Shown: positions 20,851 through 31,924 of the stretch, in pieces
Layout: every line of letters begins with the position of its first letter
How positions within the stretch are numbered: the first letter of the stretch is position 1
Assembly: GCA_964020085.1 (NCBI GenBank)
Contig: OZ026595.1
Span: 17,351,484-17,415,483 of the forward strand
From: Micromussa lordhowensis
Taxonomy: Eukaryota > Cnidaria > Anthozoa > Scleractinia > Lobophylliidae
Length of the DNA stretch: 64,000 nucleotides
Direction: 5' to 3'
Made by a program: the position numbers and the translations under genes
Notes under the pieces: generated by a model
What the model was told of the DNA's origin: nothing
The model's database searches: none
Seen by the model: only the letters and a program-made list of their open reading frames with translations

Positions 20851-22509
20851 TGTCAGTGCGAAACAACCACGACAAAACAGTACCACTTGCATAGCTCTGT
20901 CGAGCTCTGGGAACATTTCTGTTGCTTTCAAATGATATATTTTCCAATTGTCTGATATTTAAAAAGTTGACGGCTGAAACTTGAGTTGTAAGCGTTTTTA
21001 GAAGACTCTTTCTGTGCGTTTGTTATCTTTTGGATATTTTTTAAGCTTCAAAAATGAAGTGAAACTGTGTAAAATTCTCCCACTAAATAGCTTGCAAAAA
21101 ATTGTTCCAGTGTTATCAAGATTGAATCATTGCCACAACAGAATAATGTGACTGAGCATGCAATCAGCACCTGTAAACACATGAGTTGATTTGTATTATT
21201 TTGAAGCAGTAGTGATTTGTTCTGTGATTATTTTAGTTTTCATTTATCGGTAGCTACTCTAAACATCCTGATGGAAGAAGCCAAGGCTTGCAATAGAATC
21301 GTCTGTTTATCATATTGATAAGGAATCAGTTTTTAAATACTCGTTTTCGCCAGAAAACACTCAACAAGCTTGAATTTTTTTCAAATTTCCAAATTATTTA
21401 TTCATCGACACACAGCCGTCTTTGGACTTAAACACTTCATCATTTGTCAGTGTTCTATCATTACCTCACTTTGTTGGTCAGGAAAAACGCACGTCAAAGA
21501 TTTTAGTCCTTACAGATGGATAGCGTTGCACTTGTGGTCAGGTTGAATTTAATTATTTTGCAATCTTTCAAGGGTTAGACTTAGTTAAAACCTTATTCCG
21601 TTATTATGACGCAGGCACGTAGTATTTTCCGTGCACATGTTAATTTTCTGCTCCCAAAATTTGCAAGCCATAGTGGTATGATCGGAATGTGGACAAAAAC
21701 GTTTTCTCTGCAGTCGAATTTTTCTGAAAATTTTCCGATCAATTTGGACACCAACGTTTTAACTTGGAACACCTTCAGGCTTGGCAATTATAGATAGCGC
21801 CATTGCCTGAAAGCTACGATTTTATCCACCATTTGTGAAAGGGAATAGCTGGGTGTAGTTCCGTCCGTAGTTTATTCTGGCACTTTGGAAAAAATGCTGA
21901 AAAGCATTTGACGAGAAACTTGGAAAAAATAAGGCCTAATTGAATTTTGAAGTGAAATTTGTTTTCCTTTGCCATTCTTCGGTTGGTTAGAAAGAGCAAA
22001 AGAGTAATTTTCTTTGAAGATGAACTGGTCGCAGTCTCGTGTGAAGTGATTAGTATGGCGATGTCTCTTGTTTACAAACATTGACGTCATATTTCTTTTG
22101 ATATTCAAATTTGCCAGCCACTGAACAATAGCATGCATTGTTTCAACAGCCAATAAACCTCTGGTTGGCACATTAATAACAGTTGGTGACGTAACGAGAA
22201 ACATCGCTACAGTAGCTACATGTTTTGAAATTTCATTTGGCGTTTCATGATTGTTTAATCATTCGGTAACGTAACTATCTAGTTACGGCTTCCTAGCAGT
22301 TTTGAAACCTCTATACTATTCGAAGACATGTGGTGTTCTGAAGAATTTCAAACATTGCCATTCAAAATTTGTCATTTTCATTTTCACGAAATTTTCTCCA
22401 ACTACGCTAAAGAGTAACTTGACATTGATGAGCAGCTTTATTCTCAATAGAATACAAATATCAAACAGAATCCTGATGAAAATGTAAATCATTTAGCAAT
22501 AGCTAATTA

Positions 22510-22580
22510 ACAATTAGACCCGTAGCCCGAAAGGGCTACGGGTCAATAGCCCATGAGGCAAAGCCAAATGGGCTATTGAC

Positions 22581-22612
<32 letters not shown>
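22510..22612. repeat. three-armed hairpin cluster inside unit 2
   Basis: An outer stem ACAATTAGACCC/GGGTCTAATTGT encloses a GTAGCCC-GAAA-GGGCTAC hairpin, a long stem GGGTCAATAGCCCAT/ATGGGCTATTGACCC and a third GGCCC-TTGA-GGGC arm. All arms re-use the GGGT/ACCC word, so several alternative folds exist. Confidence 0.8.
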
Positions 22613-22614
<2 letters not shown>

Positions 22615-22811
22615 TAGTATCACCCAACTAGTCGGACAGAAAAGGGAATAATAAAGTTTGCAAATGCAAGTTGAAAAAATATTTATTTGGCGAAAAAAGC
22701 GAAAGAAAAACTGGCGAATTTCGTACTCAATGACTATTGCTAATAGTCCCCTAGTAGCGTAGCCAATCAAAATGCAGGATTTGTATTAGTCCACTAGTTG
22801 GGTGATACTAA
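22615..22811. mobile_element. 197-bp MITE with TAGTATCACCCAACTAGT ends
   Basis: Left end TAGTATCACCCAACTAGT is exactly inverted at the right end (ACTAGTTGGGTGATACTA). It is present in duplication unit 2 and absent from unit 1, so it inserted (together with, or beside, the hairpin cluster) after the duplication. Confidence 0.85.
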
Positions 22812-23515
22812 TGACTGATATCTGTCGATGATTTTTTTTTTATTTCTTTGTTACTGGTTGTCATTTAATTTTGTCGACCCTTGGAATGATCAACATTTTA
22901 CTTCTTCTTAACATATCTATATATTGTCAAGTAGAAAGGTTACGAGAAGAAAGAAAATGATCGCATGGCATGTGTGCGTTACCTTGAAGTACCTTAAAAT
23001 TTTCAACACTAGCATTTAAAGAAATATATTTTCGTAATGTCTGATGGTGTGGGTGATATTTATCCTGAAGCAAACGTTTCCAGTTCTACCCTTTAAACTG
23101 CTGTTATCTTTAATTCGTGACTGTAGCTATGAAGATATAAACGAGTGTGCCGAAATGTTTTGGACACGGGATTGTTTTTGAAAAGCTTCCCTTGGGCTTC
23201 GTGAGCAAACTGTTTGTACCATGGCCTTGTCGTAGCTAGCATCCTTTACTGTATTCCGTATTTTAACTCGTTCGTTTACGTTTTTCCAGTGTGTCTGACG
23301 ACGTTTTGCGAATGATGTGGAGCACAATTAAGAAGAGAGAAGACAAGGACTCTTGAAGAACAAGACAAGATAGTGTGAGGTTTATTGAATTATTATTTAG
23401 TAATTTTTCCCACATCCAAGAGAATATCTTCCAAAGAGTTTCGCGATCAAGAAATTATCGTTTTGAGTTGATTTAGCAAAATTCGTGAAACTAAATGGAA
23501 CAATAGTGAAAATTT

Positions 23516-24050
23516 TGTTGTCAGTGTGAAACAACCACGACAAAACAGAACCACTCGCATAGCTCAGGGAACATTTCTGTTGCTTTCAAATGATATATTA
23601 TCCAATTGTCTGATATTTAAAAAGTTGACGGTTGAAAGTTGAGTTGTAAGCGTTTTAGAAGACTCTTTCTGTGCGCTTGTTACTGTGAAACTGTGCAAAA
23701 TTCTCCTACTAAATAGCTTGCAAAAATTTGTTCCAGTGCAATCAAGATTGAATCATTGCCGCAACCGAATAATGCGACTGAGCATGCAATCACGTGTGTT
23801 GATTTGTATTATTTTGAAGCAGCATTGATTTATTCTGTGATTATTTTAGTTTTCATTTGTAAGTAACTACTTAAAAATCCTGATGGAAGAAGCCAAGGCT
23901 TGCAATAGAATCGTCTGTTTTATCATATTGATAAGGAATCAGTTTTTAAATACTCGTTTTCGCCAGAAAACATTCAGCAAGCTTGAAATTTTGTTTTCAA
24001 GTTTCTAAATTATTTATTCATCGATACACAGCTGTCTTTAGACTTAACAA
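23516..24050 (+). repeat. tandem duplication, partial unit 3
   Basis: It repeats the first part of the unit (AACAACCACGACAAAACAG, TTGCTTTCAAATGATATATT, TTGATTTGTATTATTTTGAA), with a short internal deletion near 23685, then loses similarity around 24050. Confidence 0.8.
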
Positions 24051-24480
24051 TTTATCGTTAGAAGTAACCAGTATTCGTTAATGTTTTTCCACTTTTTGAC
24101 TTAGTGTTTTTCTCCGTGTTGATTTATTTTTGACTTCGGTAGTCGTACTATCTGGATCTTGCAATTTGGAAGTGTTGTATAATCAGTGCTTGTGTTTGAG
24201 TGTTGTAAATGAAGCAAAGCAATCAATAAAGTATCCACAACTTTAATTGTCTCTTAATGTTTGTCTTTCTGACTTTATTGAATAAGCAAGTAAATAAAAA
24301 AATCGCGCTTTTGAAAAGGGCCTGGAAACTAGTCGGAGTGTAGGCTATCTCTTTTACTATTTTTTGACTAGGTAGGGTTGCCAAAAAGAAAAAAATTCTG
24401 CATTTTTGAACAGAGTCTAGCCAGAAATCAAACATACACTTTGACTTATGATGGGAAAATCCGTTGCACATTGCAAGATT

Positions 24481-24690
24481 TTTCCCGCCAAAAGACTTAG
24501 TATATTTTTGACTCAAAACCAGACACCATTCAAAAGCGCAGACTTTTTTTCCTAAGGACAATTTTCCCGCCAAAAGACTTAGTATATTTTTGACTCAAAA
24601 CCAGACACCATTCAAAAGCGCAGACTTTTTTTCTTAAGGACAATTTTCCCGCCAAAAGACTTAGTATATTTTCGACGTTTCCCGGTCGCA
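24481..24690 (+). repeat. 82-bp direct repeat, two full units and a partial third
   Basis: TTTCCCGCCAAAAGACTTAG begins units at 24481, 24563 and 24645. The first two are almost identical to each other (CCTAAGGA versus CTTAAGGA). The third diverges after TAGTATATTTTC. Confidence 0.9.
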
Positions 24691-25193
24691 GGTTTAAAAA
24701 GCGGAAAAATGTTCCACACAAAAGACTTAATTTTATTTTTCAAACGTTTCGAAATGCGTAGTTGACTTCTCTCATCTTGGATGTTTTAATTTCGACAAAA
24801 TCGCAGATAACTTCATCGAAACAATTTTTGAAAATGTTTGTCTCGAAAGACATTTTATTGCAAGCTTCTTTGCTGTCCGGTTTGTGACTCCGTCAGTGCG
24901 CCTCTTGTTAAGATCTTTAAACCTGAAACAAAAGCAAATTGTATAAGAGAACCTGTAAACACCATACGAACAGTTTATACAATCATAGAACGGCTACTCG
25001 ATTGAAATGTTATTTTTCCACAAAGTAGCAGCAAGGTGAATGATCCGAGATGTTCATATTTTTGATACTGAATTAACGTCATCTACTTTAAAGGGATAGT
25101 GGCCCTATGTTAGCTACAGTTTACATAACGAACAGCATGGGTTTTTTTAAACACTATACGCTACATTCGTAGGCAAATGTATCAAAATTTACT

Positions 25194-26185
25194 TTATAAA
25201 ATAACTGAGCCACTACGCGCGCTCTCATTGGTCGATAGGTGTGTTTAGATGCGAGTATGTAAACACGGCTGTGACGTTTTAGATTCGCGCGTATTTTTGA
25301 GAATTATTTTATAAAAGCAATAGAGCACTTTTTCCGTGTTTACATAGCCTCATCTAAACACGAGGAGGGTTGGGAGAATTCTCGAAATTTATGGGAACCC
25401 TCGACTACGTCTCGGGTTTGCATAACTGTCTCGAATTCTCCCAACCCTCCTCGTGTTTAGATGAGGCTATATAAACACGGAAAAAGTGCTCTATAGAGCA
25501 GAAAGCCAGGTTGTGCTCTTCCCCATTGCACAGTAGTCTTGACTATTCCTCTCTGAACCTTTAGGTTTCAGCTTCATTTTCAAATCATTATTTTCAGGAT
25601 TTCTCGCATTACTTCCCTTACGTTGTGCGTGAGTATACATAAAGTACGTTACATTCTCTTACTTTAAATTTTACAGTGTATTCGGAGTAACTTGTTAAAG
25701 ATTAAAGTGACAAATTCATCGCAGTAAATTAACACTACCATATATCAAATTTAACGATTCGTGAAATATAAATTGCTGGTTTTAAGGTGGCTCAAAACAG
25801 TTTCCAGCACGTCCCTGGACTGGATTTTGATGGTAATCATAACCACACTTTATCAGTTTATGCTACAATCACGGTATCACATAACTGCCCAATCGTTGTT
25901 GAATACATTGTAATCCTTTTCGCAACATAACAGTTACAAAAGCAACAGTATGACCTGCTAGAAACACCCTTAATTATAGCTTGAAGGGCTTAGAATAGTC
26001 TCGAATTCAGGCCCTCCAAGTGTTGTGATGAGGCTATATAAACACGGAAAAAGTGCTCTATTGCTTTTATAAAATAATTCTCAAAATACGCGCGAATCTA
26101 AACGTCACAACCGTGCTTTCATACTCTCATCTAAACACACCTATCGACCAATGAGAGCGCGTGTAGTGGCTCAATTATTTTATAA
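25194..26185. mobile_element. 992-bp nested foldback element
   Basis: Outer ends TTATAAAATAACTGAGCCAC and GTGGCTCAATTATTTTATAA bound about 150-bp inverted arms containing CATTGGTCGATAGGTGTGTT and its complement. Inside the left part is a second palindrome (about 25309-25495) built on CTCGTGTTTAGATGAGGC and AACACGGAAAAAGTGCTCTA. A further repeat (25786-25972) sits in the middle. It has no coding capacity. Confidence 0.75.
25786..25972 (+). repeat. dispersed repeat shared with the MARCH intron, copy 1
   Basis: Begins AAGGTGGCTCAAAACAGTTT and matches 45322-45502 over about 180 bp with substitutions. No tRNA-like box or poly(A) tail was evident, so its class is open. Confidence 0.7.
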
Positions 26186-26605
26186 CTAAGAATAGAAGAC
26201 ACTTAAATATAATGTTGGAAACATATTTGGAGAACGGATAGTTGTAAGTTTCAGTTTAATTTGCGCGTGTACCATTCACGTCTCACATTCATAAAAACTA
26301 AACAGAGCGATTTCTTTACTTCCTATTTTTCTCACCATCGTTCGAGAATTACCTCACTCTGTTTTACACTCGAAGAAATCCGGGGTCGAGAAGTCGAGGA
26401 CAATAATATAATTAGCTAAGAGGACATTGTCTTGATAAATTCTTGACCTCATCTGACAGTAAAATATGTAGAAATACGTAGGGAGAATTAATAACTATGA
26501 TTTGTTCTTAGATCGAAAAAAAAAATCACATTAAAATTAAAATTCTATGTACAGAATTTTTTAAAACTTTGCTCAAAGTTGCGTTTTATCCTGCCTATCA
26601 AAAAG

Positions 26606-26680
26606 TCTCGAATTCTCCCAACTCTCCTCGTGTTTAGACGAGGCTATATAAACACGGAAAAAATGCTCAGTTGCTTAGTT
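26606..26680 (+). repeat. extra half-copy of the 25.3-kb palindrome
   Basis: TCTCGAATTCTCCCAACTCT through GAGGCTATATAAACACGGAAA repeats one arm of the palindrome at 25.3-25.5 kb, about 1.2 kb further on. Confidence 0.75.
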
Positions 26681-26699
26681 ATTCAATGTTCAAAATACC

Positions 26700-29110
26700 T
26701 AGCTACAGTACGAGACAAGCATATCATATTTTGTACCAAATTAAGTAACCTTCATTTATACATGTACATTTACTATCCCTTATGATTGCTATTCGATATT
26801 TTTTTGTGTCAACACTGATAATTTGGTCGGTAGAACTAATATCAAGACAATATAACCTGGTTGATGATTCCGTTTGGTGTTGCCATCTACACGTCTGTTA
26901 TAGATCGTTATACGATGTATCGGAATTTTAAGGAAAACTGAAATGCTGATGTAGGTAAAATTATGTCCTTTTGTCCAAGAAAATCATTTTCCGGAAACGT
27001 TTTTAAATCTAGATATGCCGCATTATAATTTCATGTATTTTATTTTTTAGTCTTAAAGAAGTAATGTCTAACTTAAGTCAATCTTTAGCTTCGTGAAAAG
27101 AGGTTTTGTAAAGCGATCGTTGCTGACGTCATAGTTTGCCTTTCTGTCCTTTTCCCTCATTAACATATGACAATGCGCAGAGAACGCATCACGCTACACG
27201 CAAATTGTCTACAGACATTCGAAGAGCTTGTGAAACTTAGTAATTGTTTAAAATTTTGGCGTTTTAGGTGTAATATTCGAGGAGAGTTAAGTACTCAAAA
27301 GCTACAGAATTTCTGGGTGGCAAAAGTGCTAATCAGCATAAAAATTTAAACCAAATTTATGCCACTAGTTGGAATGCAATGGAATATGAAGTAGGGTAAT
27401 ATCATCACTGTTTAAGACAGCTGCACTCCAAGCCTAATTATAGTCAAGATAAGGAAAATTACTCGCTGTTTATTGCAATCAAATCTAATATTCATCTACT
27501 ACACACGCCCCGGGGAAAAGAAATATTAATGTATCTGGCATACAGTTATAGCAAAGATATCAGCGACGTCACTTATTGTTGTTAATGTGCAAACCAGAGA
27601 ACTATTGGCTGGTGAAACAAAGAATTCTTTTGTTTAACGTTAACAAAAAACAATGTTTGTAAACAAATATCTTCCCTATATCATAAGATGTTCAAGCTAT
27701 GCCAATGATTTCTATTTGCTCACGCTACAAGACTCCTACATGGCATGACATGGGCTTACTATCGAGAAATGATCTTATCCCGTTAGGCGTTGTTTAGATG
27801 AAGGATAGTTTTGCTAGATTCCAGAGACACCCCTTACCCATTCCGCCATGGTTAAGAGTAACTTCACCCAGAGTGATTAGAGAGGAAGGCTTGCCAAGTC
27901 CTCAAAACGTTTCATCACGTCAACAAAAGTATAATTTGTTACAATTGAAATGGAAACGTAACTCACCGTTTACTTTAATGTATTCCAGTTGTTTGCAAGT
28001 TGTTCCATCGTCCGTGACATCATCCAGAAACTGTTGGAAAAAAGTAAAATAAATTAATAACTGCTTCCTTGCTCTATCGTAGAGACGAAATGATGAGGCT
28101 AAGTTAGTAAATCAATCTGATTTAGGCTGATGTCTGACAATTGACTAACTGCATGAATGTCGGTTCCAAGTCAATTCGAAATTGAGCTCAGCTTTATAAA
28201 AGAAGAATTTAGTGTATATTTCTAGCCGGTGAACTATGATCGGGAATATTTTTTCACCTAATTAGGGTCTGTTGTTCCATTGCCTATGCAATCGAGCGGG
28301 AACTGTCGAAAAAAAGAAGAAATTTATGTCAAATGTTTTGATTGATTGTGCAGGGGTAGTCCTGAAATGTCTAAGAAATTTTGTAAATTGTAAACCAAAT
28401 TTTAACCATTCGCAGTGGCATTTGTCAACGAATCCAGGTTATTGGATCTAGAAATTTCCACAGCTTTATCAATTTTAAGAATGTTTGATATTGAAAACAA
28501 GTGAGAAAAGCAATTGTGAATCATTCCGTCAAATTATATCATCATAATTTATTCGTCTGTCAAATTATCAGATATTTTCTCCCTGTCCCAAGTCATTTAA
28601 ATTATAACGCACTAGAAACCCAGAGATGCGATTATCATTCTTGACAGGCCTCGTCTCACTCATTTGCATTTGTTCAAGAACATGCACGTCGAATTTACAA
28701 TAACGCCAAATACGTTTCTCATGATGCAGGTTCGCAAAGAACAATATATAAGATTGAACGGTATACTAAGATATACAAGATTAGCTGAACGGTATAAAAG
28801 ATTGCATTTTGAGCTCGTTACTCCATGAGAGGGAGAGGTGGTCCTAAACATTTGAAGATAGCTGTTCGCGTAACTTACCTCAAGTTTGCCTCATGTTACC
28901 CGTCTCTTCCGAGAAAAAGCGTGAAGCATTTGTTCCTGAAAGTCGCTAAGGCTTTCCAAACCATTTCTGCATGGACCAGAGAACGTTTTCTAAGTTTCAT
29001 AAACTTCGGCGACTCTTGCAGCGAAACGCGGTTCGAAGGACGAAAAGTTTCACACGTGCAATAAAGTTAGAGGTAATTTTTGAATACATTAATTTTGTAT
29101 GAATATGTAA
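26700..29110. other. no gene identified; one diverged inverted copy of the 18-24 kb repeat
   Basis: At about 27565-27680 the minus strand shows ordered similarity to parts of the tandem unit (GTCAC...TTAATGTGC, ATTGGCTG, ACAATGTTTGTAAACAA), so an older relative sits in reverse here. Otherwise there are short frames without splice or family support. Confidence 0.4.
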
Positions 29111-29119
29111 AAAGCTTCA

Positions 29120-30720
29120 GGGATTGGTCAGAGCACACTCGGATTTCCGAAAAATGCAGGAGAAATTTGTAAACGCGGCTTTATTTCTACGGTTACGCCT
29201 ACCGTCCACACTAATCCGACACGAAAACGGAGCTTTTCGAAAACGTTCTTGAAACCGGAGGAATTTGAAAACGCTGGCTTTGCGTTTTAGTTGGGACGTA
29301 AAACGCTTTGGAAACGGAGGTTCACAACAATCATGTGATTTCCCTGCCAAGGTTTTCCGCAAACACAAATCAAAACTGAACGCTGATTGTCGCGTTTTTA
29401 AGTTATTCTGGCTTTCGAAACGGTGGCAAATCAGAGTATGGAAATTTCCAGGGAAAATTTCCGGAAAAGTTCTTGGAGCTTTCATTTCGATGAAAGATTT
29501 TGGTTTGAATTTCCGGAAATTTTCAGACTGGTTTACACCAGAGAAAATTGTTCCGGATTCGTCATGAATCCGGAAGGATTTAGTAACGGATTGATTTTGC
29601 CGTTGACACACAAGTGGACGAATCCGAAATAAAAACTTCAGTGTCTCTGGCGATTTTGAATCCGGATTTTAAATTGGGAACTTTGAATCCGAAAACTTTT
29701 GAATCCGGAGAGTTTTGTCGTGTAAACGCCTGCGAACTTTTGAGTTTACGATAGAACCAAAATGGAGGATCTAGTTATGTAGTCACAGTCGTCTATTGAT
29801 GGCAGTCGCTGGCTGCCTCATTCTGTTAATGCCATAGTCCTTAGAGACCAAAATTATCGACCCGAACAATGTTGACGTCCTGCACACTTTATAGGAGAAA
29901 AACTAGGAAAAAATAGGAGAAAAAACCTCGACGGTTCTGGATAAGATCAGAACAAATACCTGGTGGGACAAGATGATGGACAACTGTGATGTGATCAGCG
30001 AGTGGAAAGAAAATTTTAGACTGTCTAAACCTACCCCTAGCCTTCTTTCTGGCGACAAACATCTTGTTATCCATTCCATCATGAACGTTCCCGGAGTTGT
30101 CGTCGTGTAAGTCGTCGGTTAAGAATCTGAATATCCTTTTAGTGTAAACGCCCACGAATCCGACTACCCTAAAATTTATGAATCCGGAAACATTTGCGTA
30201 TCCGGAAAAGTCTCCTGTAGTGTAAACCCTTTCTTGGGGACCAATGAACAGCATTTTTCAGAATTTCCAGAAATGAGAACAACCAACCAAATTTCCGGAT
30301 ACTTGTTATCTTACCCAGAATTTCCGGAATTTCGGTTGAATGGTTCTCATTTTGGAAATTCAACAATTTCAGATTTTCCGGTAACATTTCCGGAAAATTT
30401 CCAGATGTCAAATGGAACGGAGGTTCCCCTTAAGAAATTTTCGAAAATTTGGCTATACCTTGCGAGGTTGTCCCCCTTTTTTCCGGAAATTCCGCATCCT
30501 CGGAGACCCAGGGGCTGCTAGTCGGGACGATGCAGTATTTTCGGGCGAACGATATTTTCAGGCGAAAGTTTACTTCACGAGCGGAAGAGCCCTCTTCCAC
30601 TCCCGACTAGCAGCCCCTGGGTCTCCGAGGATGGAAATTCCGCAGGATGGGCGCTTGACATTCAACCAAAAATTCCGGAAATTTCGGAACGGGGGCAAAT
30701 GATACGGAAATTTCCTGGGA
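29120..30720. repeat. tract rich in GGAAATTTCCGG and GAATCCGG words
   Basis: Dozens of short palindromic words (TTTCCGGAA, AATCCGGA, CGGAAATTTCC) lie in both orientations, with phrases such as CCGTCCACACTAATCCG and GTGTAAACGC that recur within the tract. This matches the terminal-repeat style of hAT-like MITEs, probably several nested copies; I could not resolve the boundaries. Confidence 0.5.
30496..30632. mobile_element. 137-bp MITE with perfect 32-bp ends and 11-bp target duplication
   Basis: Positions 30496-30527 (ATCCTCGGAGACCCAGGGGC...) are the exact inverse of 30601-30632. GGAAATTCCGC flanks both sides (30485-30495, 30633-30643). An 11-bp duplication and short perfect ends fit a Mutator-like origin. 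Confidence 0.85.
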
Positions 30721-30729
30721 ACGTTTCAG

Positions 30730-31924
30730 GAAAATCTGAAAATTGTTGAATTTCTGCTGTTGCTTCTCTTACAGGCTGATGCGATAAACGATGTATATAA
30801 TAACAACTTAAATTGTTTGTGTTCTATTTTCTGTAGTTGGCACAGCTAACTGAAACGGTGGATAATTTTAACTGTGAATTGTCAACATGCCCTGAACGCA
30901 TCATACCAGATAAACCAATCGCACGTCAGATGAAGTTTAACGTCATCTATCTGACACTCTGTCATAATCAGTATTTCTTATATGCAAAGGTTGCTAATTC
31001 AAATAACAAAGACCGTACAAGATTAAGCGCACGGTGTACAAAGCGCGTTTCGGACGTGCATGGCGTGACGAGCTTTGTACGCGTTTAAAAACGTGTGGTG
31101 CGTGACCAGCCACGAACAGAAGCAAAAGAAGAGTGCAAAGCAAAGCAAAATTTATTGAGTTTTGATCTAAGAATTTTACTCCAAGTTTTTCTCTATTTAA
31201 ATTAACTGAGATTAAGGTTGAAACTTCTTTTGATCGCGTTAAAACAAACGTTGTTGAGATTAATTACAAAACCTATTATGTTGTCATTTTTCTAACTTTC
31301 TGGAATTCTATAACAACTCGCATTACTTCAAAATTAATTTGACAGCATGTTATAAACTCTGATTTTATTGAAACGTCTGCCTTCATCAGCAGATTTAAAC
31401 GGCTAGAGATTTCTCTCCATATCTGTCTTGGTGAATTAAGTCTGTCTTTCTTGACATTTTCCACTAAAACTAGTGTCTATCTACAAACCCACATTCCTCT
31501 CTCAGTGAAGAGCAAGCAGTCTCTTTTTACACAACCGAATCATCTAGCAACAAACTAAAAGTCGTGATTTGTTTATCGTACGCGTCTTTGCCCATTCCAT
31601 GTCAGTCTCACGTCTATCTCTTAATCTCTCTGACATTTCAGAGCAAAGTGACATCTTCGTGTTCTATATGTCTTCCTTCCATAGGAGCACATCCCAACAG
31701 AAGCAAACTAACGTTCCCAAAATAGAGCGTAAATTTGTTTGAAATTCTCGTCTTGAATATCCAATAAGATAGGTCTTCTTGAGGTCCCATGATCATAGCA
31801 ACACTTGCATTGAGAACGAGTTGATTTCGTAGCGCTAAGTTAACACGTGTTTAATCATTTCTTGACTGGCAGCACGAATACGACGTGGGCGTAAATTCTC
31901 GATAAGTTTATTATAATCTTGTTG
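30730..31924. other. 3' flank of SEC23IP; no gene identified
   Basis: AT-rich sequence downstream (in transcription terms) of the SEC23IP stop codon, likely including its 3' UTR. TTTATT at several places could be its poly(A) signal on the minus strand. No other coding evidence. Confidence 0.4.

Larger units (their letters stand above)
20851..23515 (+). repeat. 2.35-kb tandem duplication, unit 2 (with 300-bp insertion)
   Basis: Second unit, about 2.35 kb plus an insertion at roughly 22505-22812 that unit 1 lacks. Outside the insertion it follows unit 1 throughout. Confidence 0.85.

Noticed and set aside
29117..29611. 164-codon minus reading frame and its + shadows
   Set aside because: It lies in the GGAAATTTCCGG repeat tract; the frames reflect palindromic words and similar frames appear on both strands.
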